Made by a program: the position numbers and the translations under genes. From Paenibacillus silvae (GTDB taxonomy: Bacteria > Bacillota > Bacilli > Paenibacillales > Paenibacillaceae), in assembly GCF_014639235.1 (NCBI RefSeq), contig NZ_BMFU01000004.1, positions 427,222 through 491,221 of the forward strand: a DNA stretch of 64,000 nucleotides. Direction: 5' to 3'. Shown here piece by piece: positions 6,836 to 14,697 of this stretch (the first letter of the stretch is position 1; the number at the start of each line of letters is the position of its first letter). The notes under the pieces are model-generated. The model searched no databases. It had not been told where the DNA came from and saw nothing but the letters and a program-made list of their open reading frames with translations.

Positions 6836-7966
6836 ATGGAGGAACGCTGGATTTTGTTTGGGCTGCATGAAATGGAGGGCATCGGTAGAAAAAGCATTTC
6901 CAAATTGATGTCAGGTGCACATTCACTGACGGAGCTGTTTGATTACCAGGAGGCAGATTGGATTACAGCTGGACTGAGAAAAGATCAGGCTGCCCGGTTA
7001 GTCAGAGATTTTAATCCCAGCTGGATTGAATATAGAAGAGAGCAGGTTTATAATCGTGGCCTCAAGGTTATTACTTATTTGGATTCCAATTATCCTATAT
7101 TAATGAAGGAAACCGTTCAGCCTCCCTGGATTATATATGCTCGGGGGGATATTGAGCTGCTGCATACACCTTCGATTGCAATGGTTGGAACTAGGCTGCC
7201 TACCGTCTACGGACGCAAGGTAGGTGAGAAGCTTGCATCACAATTAAGTCAGGCTGGACTAACCGTTGTCAGTGGTCTTGCCAGAGGTATTGATCGTGTG
7301 TGTCATGAGGCTGTTGTACGAGAAGGAGGAAAAACCATTGCCGTTTTTGGTACGGGAATGGACTATGTTTATCCTCCTGAAAACACAGGCTTAGCGGAAC
7401 AGATTGCCGAAACAGGTCTGCTTTTGTCCGAATATCCACTTGGAACGAGAGCTCGCCAAGGGCTGTTTCCCGAACGTAACCGAATTATAGCCGGATTAAC
7501 ACTTGGTACACTTGTTGTAGAAGCAGATCTGCGCAGTGGTTCATTAATTACCGCGGATGCAGCACTGGAAGCGGGAAGGGATGTATTTGCTGTTCCTGGA
7601 CCCATTACTTCTCCGAAGAGCCGCGGGGCACATAATTTGATTCGTCAGGGGGCAAAACTGGTCACTTGTGCAGCCGATTTGTTGGAAGAGTATCGTTTGG
7701 ACTTGCCAAATACCAAACAACTTCCTTACAATAGAGGACGTTCGGCAGAAATGCAGGGGCATGCAGAAGAAGGGCTGTTTGCGAAAGTGCAGCTGTCTGC
7801 AGATGAACAGCGGATTATCGTTTTAGTTGAGCAGGAAGAGCAATCCTTGGATCAACTGATTGATCAGTTAGGCTGGGATTTTGGACATTTACATTCAGTT
7901 CTGTTATCTTTAATCATAAAAAAGCAGATTACCCAATTACCTGGAACCAAATATGCAAGGGTATGA
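6836..7966 (+). CDS. dprA: DNA-processing protein DprA/Smf
   Basis: A 376-residue DprA. In transformation it binds incoming single-stranded DNA and loads RecA. The N-terminal helical (HhH/SAM-like) region runs to about residue 70. The Rossmann-fold core has MVGTRLPTVYGRKVG, VVSGLARGIDRVCHEAV, TIAVFGTGMDYVYPPEN, LLSEYPLGT and FPERNRIIAGL. A C-terminal winged-helix (about residues 315-376) carries the tail QLPGTKYARV. The ATG at 6836 follows GGGAGGTAAACAAG. It sits between sucCD and topA as in B. subtilis, with its own promoter. Confidence 0.96.
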   Translation: MEERWILFGLHEMEGIGRKSISKLMSGAHSLTELFDYQEADWITAGLRKDQAARLVRDFNPSWIEYRREQVYNRGLKVITYLDSNYPILMKETVQPPWIIYARGDIELLHTPSIAMVGTRLPTVYGRKVGEKLASQLSQAGLTVVSGLARGIDRVCHEAVVREGGKTIAVFGTGMDYVYPPENTGLAEQIAETGLLLSEYPLGTRARQGLFPERNRIIAGLTLGTLVVEADLRSGSLITADAALEAGRDVFAVPGPITSPKSRGAHNLIRQGAKLVTCAADLLEEYRLDLPNTKQLPYNRGRSAEMQGHAEEGLFAKVQLSADEQRIIVLVEQEEQSLDQLIDQLGWDFGHLHSVLLSLIIKKQITQLPGTKYARV

Positions 7967-8028
7967 CGATGCTGCAACCTGTGCAGTATGTGGAATATAT
8001 AAAATATGAAAATGAAAGTACATGAACT

Positions 8029-8105
8029 ATATAAGTTGAAAAATTATTTACACTCAAACTCTGTCATCGGAGTGTCACGTGTAAATTTCGAAGTTCAACT
8101 TATAT
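8029..8105. repeat. Long inverted repeat between dprA and topA
   Basis: ATATAAGTTGAA (8029-8040) is the exact reverse complement of TTCAACTTATAT (8094-8105). Inside it TTTACAC (8047-8053) pairs with GTGTAAA (8079-8085), giving a 77-base interrupted hairpin. There is no T tract after it, so it is not a standard terminator. It lies in the topA leader/promoter region and may be an operator or an RNA structure. Confidence 0.7.
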
Positions 8106-8141
8106 GGCAAGAAGTTTCATGACTGAGAGGAGGATGAACCT

Positions 8142-10241
8142 ATGGCGGATGCACTCGTAATCGTGGAGTCGCCTTCAAAGGCGAAGACGATTGGCAAATA
8201 CCTGGGCAGCAAGTTCATCGTGAAAGCTTCAATGGGACATGTCCGCGATTTGCCAAAGAGTCAGATCGGCGTTGAGGTAGAGAACGATTTTAATCCGAAA
8301 TATATTACGATCCGCGGTAAAGGTTCAGTATTGAAAGAACTCAAGGATGCGCGCAAGAAAGTCAAAAAAGTATATCTCGCAGCCGACCCCGATCGTGAAG
8401 GAGAAGCAATTGCCTGGCATCTGGCACATGCGCTTGAACTGGATGACACGGCGGACTGCCGGGTTGTATTTAATGAAATTACGAAGCAGGCAGTGAAGGA
8501 CGCATTCAAAACGCCACGTAAAATTAATATGGACCTTGTCAATGCACAGCAAGCCAGACGTATTCTGGACCGGCTTGTGGGTTATAAGATCAGTCCACTA
8601 TTATGGAAGAAAGTAAAAAAGGGCCTGTCCGCAGGGCGGGTTCAATCCGTTGCGGTCAAAATTATTTTGGATCGTGAGAATGAAATTGATGAATTCGAGC
8701 CGGAAGAATACTGGAGCATCACGGCCAAACTGAGTGCAGATGGTAATCCGTTTGAAGCGAAGTTCCATAAATTAAACGGCACCAAAACCGAGCTGGGCAG
8801 TGAAGCAGAAGTACAGGCCATTCTCAAACAGATTGAGGGCGCTGACTTTACGATCAAGGAAGTAAAAGAAAAAGAGCGTACACGTAATCCTTCTGCGCCA
8901 TTTACAACGAGCTCCCTGCAGCAGGAAGCGGCTCGTAAACTTAATTTCCGGGCTTCCAAAACGATGTCGGTTGCCCAGCAGCTCTATGAGGGCGTAGACC
9001 TTGGAAAAGAGGGCACAGTCGGTCTGATCACGTATATGCGTACCGACTCCACCCGTATTGCGGCTTCAGCACAGGAAGAAGCCAAGGAATATATCATTGG
9101 CAAATACGGAGAGACCTTTGCACCGGAAAGCCCGCGCAATTATTCCAAAAAGGCTTCCAATGCTCAGGATGCACACGAAGCGATCAGACCAACTTCCGTA
9201 TTGCGTGATCCGGATTCGATTAAATCGTTTATGAGTCGTGATCAGTTCCGATTATACAAGCTTATATGGGAACGCTTTGTAGCAAGCCAGATGTCCTCGG
9301 CTATTCTCGATACACTTTCGGTGGATATCGCTGCAGGAGACACCATTTTCCGGGCAGCGGGTTCAAAGGTTCGCTTCCAGGGCTTTATGAAAGTGTATGT
9401 TGAGGGCAATGACGATGGTACCACCGATGAAGATCGGTTGCTGCCTCCGCTCAAAAGTGGAGATGTGCTTGAAAAGCAGGAAATTGAGCCCAAACAGCAC
9501 TTCACGCAGCCACCGCCGCGTTATACGGAGGCAAGGCTTGTTAAAACATTGGAAGAATTGGGCATAGGCAGACCGAGTACATATGCGCCAACACTGGAGA
9601 CCATTCAGAAGCGCGGATATGTTGCGATCGAAGAAAAGAAGTTTATGCCGACCGAGCTCGGAGAGCTTGTGATCGAGCAGATGGAAGAGTTTTTCCCGGA
9701 AATTCTGAATGTTGAGTTCACGGCAAACATGGAAGGTGATCTTGACCATGTAGAGGAAGGCTCCGAAGACTGGGTTAAAGTTCTCGCCGAATTCTATGAA
9801 TCTTTCGAAAAGCGGCTGGAGTTTGCCGAAGAAGAAATGAAAGAGATTGAGATTGAAGACGAGGTATCCGATGAGATATGTGAAAAGTGCGGCAAACCGC
9901 TTGTTTACAAGCTGGGGCGTTTCGGGAAGTTTCTTGCGTGCTCGGGTTTTCCCGAATGCCGTAATACCAAACCGATCATCAAGGATATCGGCGTAACATG
10001 TCCGAAATGCAAAGAAGGGCATGTGGTGGAACGTCGCAGTAAAAAAGGACGTATATTCTACGGATGTGACAAGTATCCTGAATGTGATTTCGTCTCCTGG
10101 GATAAACCTTCAGCCAAGCCTTGTCCTAGCTGTGGATCTTTAATGATAGAGAAACGAAACAAAAAAGGGACCAAATTGCAATGTACTTCATGTGATCATC
10201 AGGAGCCGGTGGAAGAAACGGAAGATGAGTCAGCGGATTAG
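8142..10241 (+). CDS. topA: DNA topoisomerase I (type IA)
   Basis: A 699-residue type IA topoisomerase that relaxes negative supercoils. The TOPRIM domain starts ADALVIVESPSKAKTIGKYLG (catalytic Glu9) and has ADPDREGE (Asp82/Asp84). The active-site Tyr is Y298 in GLITYMRTDS. Three C-terminal four-Cys zinc-ribbon modules follow: CEKCGKP..CSGFPEC, CPKCKEG..CDKYPEC and CPSCG..CTSC. The ATG at 8142 follows GAGAGGAGG. trmFO starts 16 bases after its stop, so they are co-transcribed. Confidence 0.98.
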   Translation: MADALVIVESPSKAKTIGKYLGSKFIVKASMGHVRDLPKSQIGVEVENDFNPKYITIRGKGSVLKELKDARKKVKKVYLAADPDREGEAIAWHLAHALELDDTADCRVVFNEITKQAVKDAFKTPRKINMDLVNAQQARRILDRLVGYKISPLLWKKVKKGLSAGRVQSVAVKIILDRENEIDEFEPEEYWSITAKLSADGNPFEAKFHKLNGTKTELGSEAEVQAILKQIEGADFTIKEVKEKERTRNPSAPFTTSSLQQEAARKLNFRASKTMSVAQQLYEGVDLGKEGTVGLITYMRTDSTRIAASAQEEAKEYIIGKYGETFAPESPRNYSKKASNAQDAHEAIRPTSVLRDPDSIKSFMSRDQFRLYKLIWERFVASQMSSAILDTLSVDIAAGDTIFRAAGSKVRFQGFMKVYVEGNDDGTTDEDRLLPPLKSGDVLEKQEIEPKQHFTQPPPRYTEARLVKTLEELGIGRPSTYAPTLETIQKRGYVAIEEKKFMPTELGELVIEQMEEFFPEILNVEFTANMEGDLDHVEEGSEDWVKVLAEFYESFEKRLEFAEEEMKEIEIEDEVSDEICEKCGKPLVYKLGRFGKFLACSGFPECRNTKPIIKDIGVTCPKCKEGHVVERRSKKGRIFYGCDKYPECDFVSWDKPSAKPCPSCGSLMIEKRNKKGTKLQCTSCDHQEPVEETEDESAD

Positions 10242-10257
10242 CATATGATGGGGGTAA

Positions 10258-11601
10258 ATGATTTTGACAAGTGAACAACAAGTAACGGTTATTGGTGCCG
10301 GACTGGCTGGATCAGAAGCAGCTTGGCAGATTGCCAGCCGAGGCGTACGCGTTAAACTATATGAGATGAGACCGGTCGTCAAAACACCGGCTCATCATAC
10401 GGATAAATTTGCCGAACTGGTCTGCAGCAACTCGCTGCGTGCCAATGGGCTGGCTAACGCAGTAGGTGTCTTGAAAGAAGAAATGAGAATGCTGAACTCT
10501 TTGGTTCTGGGCGCTGCTGATCGTCATGCTGTCCCGGCGGGAGGTGCTCTGGCGGTTGACCGCGATGGCTTCTCAGGGGAAATTACATCCACACTGCATC
10601 AGCATCCGCTTATTGAAGTGGTGAATGAAGAGCTGACCTCGCTGCCTGAGGATGGCATTGTCGTTGTAGCTACAGGGCCGCTCACTTCGCCAGCGTTGTC
10701 CGAGCAGATCAAGGCACTGATGGGTGAGGAATATTTCTATTTTTATGATGCAGCAGCACCGATTATTGAAAAAGATTCAATTGATATGAACAAGGTATAC
10801 CTCGCCTCCCGTTACGATAAAGGAGAAGCGGCTTATCTGAACTGTCCGATGACAGAAGAAGAGTTCGATATTTTCTATGAAGCGCTTATTAACGCCGAGG
10901 TTGCTCAGCTAAAAGAGTTTGAAAAGGAAATTTATTTCGAAGGCTGCATGCCGATCGAAGTTATGATGAAGCGTGGTAAACAAACGGCTTTGTTTGGACC
11001 TATGAAGCCGGTAGGTCTGGTTAACCCGCATACAGGTGAATTACCGCACGCCGTAGTACAGCTCAGACAAGATAATGCGGCGGGAACCCTTTACAATCTG
11101 GTTGGCTTCCAGACCCACCTGAAATGGGGCGAACAAAAACGGGTATTCTCTCTGATTCCAGGTCTTGAGAATGCGGAGTTTGTACGTTACGGTGTAATGC
11201 ACCGAAATACATTTATTAACTCACCTAAGCTGCTGCGTCCGACGTATCAGTTCAAAGATCGCCCGAATCTGTTCTTTGCCGGTCAGATGACAGGCGTGGA
11301 AGGATATGTTGAATCTGCGGCATCCGGTCTGATTGCAGGCATGAATGCGGCCAAAGCTGCACTTGGTCAGGAGCTCGTTGTACTTCCAGTGGAAACAACG
11401 CTAGGAAGTATGGCTCAATATATTACAACAGCCGATTTCAAGCATTTCCAGCCGATGAACGCAAACTTTGGTTTGCTTCCGAAACTGGAAACTAAAATTC
11501 GCAACAAAAAAGAAAAAAATGAAGCACTTGCCCAGCGTGCCCTGGATGGGATCGCCAGGTTTGCTGCTTCCGAAGGTCTAACCGTTCCAGAACGCGTATA
11601 A
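10258..11601 (+). CDS. trmFO: Folate/FAD-dependent tRNA (uracil-54-C5) methyltransferase
   Basis: A 447-residue TrmFO (formerly Gid), which makes ribothymidine-54 in the tRNA T loop from methylenetetrahydrofolate with FAD. The N-terminal FAD dinucleotide fold VTVIGAGLAGSEAAWQIA is followed by YEMRPV and CSNSLRAN. FAGQMTGVEGYVESAASGL and the C-terminal GLLPKL are family signatures. The ATG at 10258 has a GATGGGGG site close upstream. In B. subtilis the next gene is xerC/codV; here hslV follows directly after 24 bases. Confidence 0.97.
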   Translation: MILTSEQQVTVIGAGLAGSEAAWQIASRGVRVKLYEMRPVVKTPAHHTDKFAELVCSNSLRANGLANAVGVLKEEMRMLNSLVLGAADRHAVPAGGALAVDRDGFSGEITSTLHQHPLIEVVNEELTSLPEDGIVVVATGPLTSPALSEQIKALMGEEYFYFYDAAAPIIEKDSIDMNKVYLASRYDKGEAAYLNCPMTEEEFDIFYEALINAEVAQLKEFEKEIYFEGCMPIEVMMKRGKQTALFGPMKPVGLVNPHTGELPHAVVQLRQDNAAGTLYNLVGFQTHLKWGEQKRVFSLIPGLENAEFVRYGVMHRNTFINSPKLLRPTYQFKDRPNLFFAGQMTGVEGYVESAASGLIAGMNAAKAALGQELVVLPVETTLGSMAQYITTADFKHFQPMNANFGLLPKLETKIRNKKEKNEALAQRALDGIARFAASEGLTVPERV

Positions 11602-11625
11602 ATTATTCGTGGGGAGGCAGATATC

Positions 11626-12168
11626 ATGGATATGTCATTTCATGCGACAACGATCTGTGCTGTCCGTCATAATGGCAAGGCGGCGATTGCAGGTGATGGC
11701 CAGGTAACGATGGGCCAGAGCGTTGTCATGAAAAATACAGCCAAAAAAGTGAGACGTTTGTATCGCGGACAGGTTGTTGCCGGATTTGCAGGTTCTGTGG
11801 CGGATGCAATTACGTTGTTTGAAAAATTCGAAGGTAAACTCGAAGAACATCACGGCAATCTGCAGCGGGCTGCCGTGGAGCTTGCGAAGGATTGGCGGCA
11901 GGACCGTATTTTGCGTAAGCTTGAAGCGCTGCTGATCGTCATGGATAAAACAGGTATGCTGCTTATTTCTGGCGGGGGAGAGATTATAGAACCGGATGAT
12001 GATATCATCGCAATTGGTTCAGGCGGTAATTTTGCACTGTCTGCTGCGCGGGCGCTGAAACGTCACGCCGTACAGATGGAAGCCAAGGACATCGCGCGTG
12101 AATCCCTTCAGGTCGCTTCTGAGCTGTGTGTATATACAAACAGTAATATCATTGTGGAAGAATTGTAA
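11626..12168 (+). CDS. hslV: HslV/ClpQ (CodW) peptidase of the HslUV protease
   Basis: A 180-residue proteasome-beta-like peptidase. HATTICAVRHNGK, AGDGQVTMGQ, VVAGFAGSVADA, LLISGGGEIIEP and AIGSGGNFALSAARAL are characteristic. It degrades substrates unfolded by HslU, encoded next. Two in-frame ATGs exist, 11626 (best spacing to GGGGAGG) and 11632. The second would give MSFHATT, which after Met removal leaves an N-terminal Ser, as described for B. subtilis CodW. The true N terminus is therefore uncertain by two residues. Confidence 0.95.
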   Translation: MDMSFHATTICAVRHNGKAAIAGDGQVTMGQSVVMKNTAKKVRRLYRGQVVAGFAGSVADAITLFEKFEGKLEEHHGNLQRAAVELAKDWRQDRILRKLEALLIVMDKTGMLLISGGGEIIEPDDDIIAIGSGGNFALSAARALKRHAVQMEAKDIARESLQVASELCVYTNSNIIVEEL

Positions 12169-12190
12169 AATCAAAGAAATCTCCCGTACA

Positions 12191-12214
12191 GGGGCAAGAT
12201 GTTTCATCTGCCCC
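12191..12214. repeat. Strong hairpin between hslV and hslU
   Basis: GGGGCAAGATG pairs with CATCTGCCCC around a 3-base loop, with one bulge. No T run follows, so it is unlikely to stop transcription completely. It could shape relative levels or stability of hslV and hslU mRNA. Confidence 0.6.
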
Positions 12215-12283
12215 GGCTTACGTTAAGGAGATTCTTTGTTCTTGTAGTACTTGAACGTTAACATACATGCAGGAGGGAAGTAT

Positions 12284-13690
12284 ATGAATACTCAAGCCTT
12301 AACGCCAAGACAGATTGTTGCGGAACTGGATAAATATATTGTAGGTCAGAAACAGGCGAAAAAATCAGTGGCAGTAGCCCTTCGTAACCGCTATCGACGC
12401 AGTCTTTTGCCAGAACACACACAGGACGACATTGTGCCTAAAAATATACTGATGATTGGCCCTACAGGCGTTGGTAAAACAGAGATTGCCCGCCGTCTTG
12501 CCAAGCTGGTGGGTGCACCCTTTGTCAAAGTGGAAGCTACCAAGTTCACAGAGGTAGGATATGTGGGCCGTGATGTGGAGTCCATGGTCCGTGACCTGAT
12601 CGAAACATCACTGCGCATGGTGAAGCTTGAGCGTACAGAAAAGGTGAAGGACAAAGCGGAGGAAGCGGCGAACGAGCGCATTGTACATATCCTGGCCCCT
12701 TCCCAGTCCAAGTCCAAAAATCAGCGTAATCCGTTTGAAATGATATTTGGCAACAACAATGCGGGGAATGCTGCTAATGAGCAAGACGAGCCGGAACCTG
12801 ATACAGGAGTGGCAGAGCGCCGACGCAAAATCAGATTTGATTTGCTATCTGGCAAACTGGAAGATGACATCATCGAGATTGATGTGGAGGATAATACTCC
12901 AAACATGATGGATATGTTTGCTGGTCAAGGCAATGATCAGATGGGTATGAACATGCAGGAGATGTTCGGCAGCTTGCTGCCGCGTCGTACGAAGAAGCGC
13001 AAACTGGCGATCAAGGAAGCGCGCAAAGTGCTGATTCAGGAAGAAGCAAGTAAATTGATTGATATGGATGATGTAACTCAGGAATCTATAAGACGTGCAG
13101 AACAGACAGGCATTATTTTTATTGATGAGATTGATAAAGTGGCGAGCCAAGGACGCGGAAGTGGCCCGGATGTATCGCGTGAGGGGGTACAGCGTGATAT
13201 TCTTCCAATCGTAGAAGGGTCGACCGTGATGACCAAGTATGGCCCGGTCAAAACGGATTATATTCTGTTTATGGCTGCCGGTGCGTTCCATGTTGCCAAA
13301 CCTTCAGATCTCATTCCTGAGCTTCAGGGACGCTTCCCGATTCGGGTAGAGCTTAACAGCCTTTCACTGGATGAGTTTGTGTCTATTTTGACAGAACCTC
13401 AGAATGCATTAACGAAGCAGTATGTGGATTTGCTGCGCACAGAGAATATCGAAATCGAATTCTCCGACGAAGCGATTCGCGAGATCGCCAAATTGGCAGA
13501 ATCGGTTAACCAGAACACAGAAAATATTGGTGCTCGCCGGTTGCATACCATTTTGGAGAAACTTCTGGAGGATCTATCCTTTGAAGCTCCTGAGCTTACG
13601 CTCGAGCATATGGTGATTACGCCTGAGTATGTGCGTGAGAAATTAAATGATATCGCAACTGATCGTGATTTGAGTCAGTATATTTTGTAG
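12284..13690 (+). CDS. hslU: HslU/ClpY AAA+ unfoldase of the HslUV protease
   Basis: A 468-residue AAA+ ATPase. TPRQIVAELDKYIVGQ at the N terminus, Walker A GPTGVGKTE, the variable I-domain with repeated acidic and Met/Asn-rich stretches, Walker B IIFIDEIDKVA and the C-terminal sensor-2 IGARRLHTILEKLLED are present. The protein ends DLSQYIL, the tail that docks in HslV. An upstream in-frame TTG (12251) exists, but the ATG at 12284 has AGGAGGG at proper spacing and fits the family start. No codY follows, unlike in B. subtilis. Confidence 0.97.
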   Translation: MNTQALTPRQIVAELDKYIVGQKQAKKSVAVALRNRYRRSLLPEHTQDDIVPKNILMIGPTGVGKTEIARRLAKLVGAPFVKVEATKFTEVGYVGRDVESMVRDLIETSLRMVKLERTEKVKDKAEEAANERIVHILAPSQSKSKNQRNPFEMIFGNNNAGNAANEQDEPEPDTGVAERRRKIRFDLLSGKLEDDIIEIDVEDNTPNMMDMFAGQGNDQMGMNMQEMFGSLLPRRTKKRKLAIKEARKVLIQEEASKLIDMDDVTQESIRRAEQTGIIFIDEIDKVASQGRGSGPDVSREGVQRDILPIVEGSTVMTKYGPVKTDYILFMAAGAFHVAKPSDLIPELQGRFPIRVELNSLSLDEFVSILTEPQNALTKQYVDLLRTENIEIEFSDEAIREIAKLAESVNQNTENIGARRLHTILEKLLEDLSFEAPELTLEHMVITPEYVREKLNDIATDRDLSQYIL

Positions 13691-13769
13691 AATCCTCCTA
13701 TGTTTGCTGATAACGTAAGTATAATGAGGCAAGCTTAGCCAATAAATTGTAACGTATGCTTGGCTAATG

Positions 13770-13866
13770 AGTATGTATCGGAACAGACAGCTTCTATCCT
13801 ATATGTGAACTCTTGCGGATAACATGTGGAAGTTTCTGTTGTCTGGTACATACTTTTTTTATTTTT
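13770..13866 (+). terminator. Large stem-loop with T tail downstream of hslU
   Basis: AGTATGTA (13770-13777) pairs with TACATACT (13847-13854). Further imperfect pairing lies inside (GAACAGAC..CTTC with GAAG..GTTGTC; TATCC 13795-13799 with GGATA 13817-13821), then TTTTTTTATTTTT. It should terminate the topA-trmFO-hslVU transcript. The stem is much longer than an ordinary terminator and may be part of a structured RNA. Confidence 0.75.
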
Positions 13867-13874
13867 ATAAATGC

Positions 13875-13902
13875 TAAATCTTTATTGGGGATACACCGAT
13901 AT
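13875..13902 (+). promoter_or_regulatory. SigD-type (sigma-28) promoter
   Basis: TAAA (13875-13878), a 16-base spacer and ACCGATAT (13895-13902) match the sigma-D consensus TAAA-N14-16-GCCGATAT at all but one position. It reads toward flgB, but a terminator at 14483-14519 lies between. The direct product would be a roughly 600-nt RNA containing the 41-codon ORF. Confidence 0.6.
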
Positions 13903-14074
13903 AAGAGATGTAACATATTGAATAAGATATAAAAGTAGGACTTGTGCCGCAGACTAATCAGGGCAAAGGGCAGAGAAATGGCATTTTATTCACACAAAAA
14001 TAAAACCATTCATTCCCATTAAAAGAATTTTAATTATTTAATTTGTATTTATTACTCGTGCGAAGCATTGGAAA

Positions 14075-14096
14075 AACTTGCGTAAATGCGCAAGTT
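14075..14096. repeat. Perfect 8-bp palindrome in the flgB upstream region
   Basis: AACTTGCG and CGCAAGTT flank TAAATG. No T tract follows. It could be a regulator-binding site or an RNA hairpin in the leader of the small ORF. Confidence 0.55.
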
Positions 14097-14189
14097 GTTG
14101 ATTCGTAGAAAAATGTTCAGCCGCTAAATTTTCCCCGGACATAAATTCGAAGCAGTAAACGTAATTGTTAAGAAAGTGTTGAGGAAGAA

Positions 14190-14315
14190 ATGAAGTTCAG
14201 ACAATTTTTCTATGATGAATGGTTGAGCGATATAGAAGAAACTTCAGTTAAGATACAGTTTCTAGCAGCTCTAAACCCTAATATAGCGGTAAAAAATGCT
14301 AAAGCCAACACATGA
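14190..14315 (+). CDS. Putative 41-residue peptide, unknown function
   Basis: An ATG at 14190 is preceded by GAGGAAG at 4-5 bases spacing and opens a 41-codon frame. The predicted peptide begins MKFRQFFYDEWLSDIEE and ends VKNAKANT. It has an acidic, aromatic N-terminal half and a basic, Asn/Ala-rich end. There is no signal peptide or membrane segment. I do not recognise the family. A SigD-type promoter lies about 290 bases upstream and a terminator about 170 bases downstream, with no other gene between, which makes a small independent transcript plausible. It could also be a chance ORF in an untranslated leader. Confidence 0.35.
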   Translation: MKFRQFFYDEWLSDIEETSVKIQFLAALNPNIAVKNAKANT

Positions 14316-14482
14316 TCAAGCTTCCGAAATGAATGTGATTACCCCTTGCCTCATACGAAACAGTGATAGAAAGAATCACAATTATTTTAAAAATGTTTAA
14401 GCATGTATTTCAAGATTGTTAACACATTTTTGATTTGGGACTGAATATTTACGAAAAAATTCATAATTTACAGAAAACACAC

Positions 14483-14519
14483 AAAAAGCCCTCTCTTTCA
14501 GAAAAGATAGGGCTTTTTT
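14483..14519. terminator. Rho-independent terminator upstream of flgB
   Basis: AAAAGCCCT (14484-14492) pairs with AGGGCTTTT (14509-14517), with additional inner pairing of CTCTTT/AAAAGAT and a T run on the plus strand. The A-run on the other side could make it bidirectional. It isolates the fla/che operon from transcription coming from 13.9 kb. Confidence 0.88.
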
Positions 14520-14605
14520 CTTATTGTAATATATCCCAATCTCGAAGAAACTTATGTTATACGACAACATCAGAGTTAATTCTACCAAAGTCCTAGAAAA
14601 ACGCA

Positions 14606-14630
14606 TAAAGACGAATGTTTTTGTCGAAAA
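14606..14630 (+). promoter_or_regulatory. Weak SigD-like element before flgB
   Basis: TAAA, 13 bases, then GTCGAAAA: six of eight -10 positions fit GCCGATAA but the spacer is short. It lies about 68 bases upstream of flgB, downstream of the terminator. No clear SigA promoter was seen in this stretch, so the real fla/che promoter remains unassigned. Confidence 0.2.
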
Positions 14631-14697
14631 AACATAAGCAGTTTCGCGTAAAAAGATTCAATCTTTTTCCATAAATTCTAAAGAGAGGAGGGATATC

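Larger units (their letters stand above)
13691..14697. other. 1-kb AT-rich intergenic region between hslU and flgB
   Basis: No ORF of 60 or more codons with a start signal is present. In order it contains: a TTAGCCAA/TTGGCTAA hairpin (13735-13767), a very large stem-loop with T tail (13770-13866), a SigD-type promoter (13875-13902), a short palindrome (14075-14096), a 41-codon ORF with ribosome binding site (14190-14315), a terminator (14483-14519) and a weak second SigD-like element before flgB. Base composition is visibly more AT-rich than the flanking genes. In B. subtilis this slot contains codY. Confidence 0.85.

Noticed and set aside
13720..13725. SigA promoter right after hslU
   Set aside because: TATAAT is perfect, but no -35 box lies at 16-18 bases and there is no TGN extension, so it was not annotated.
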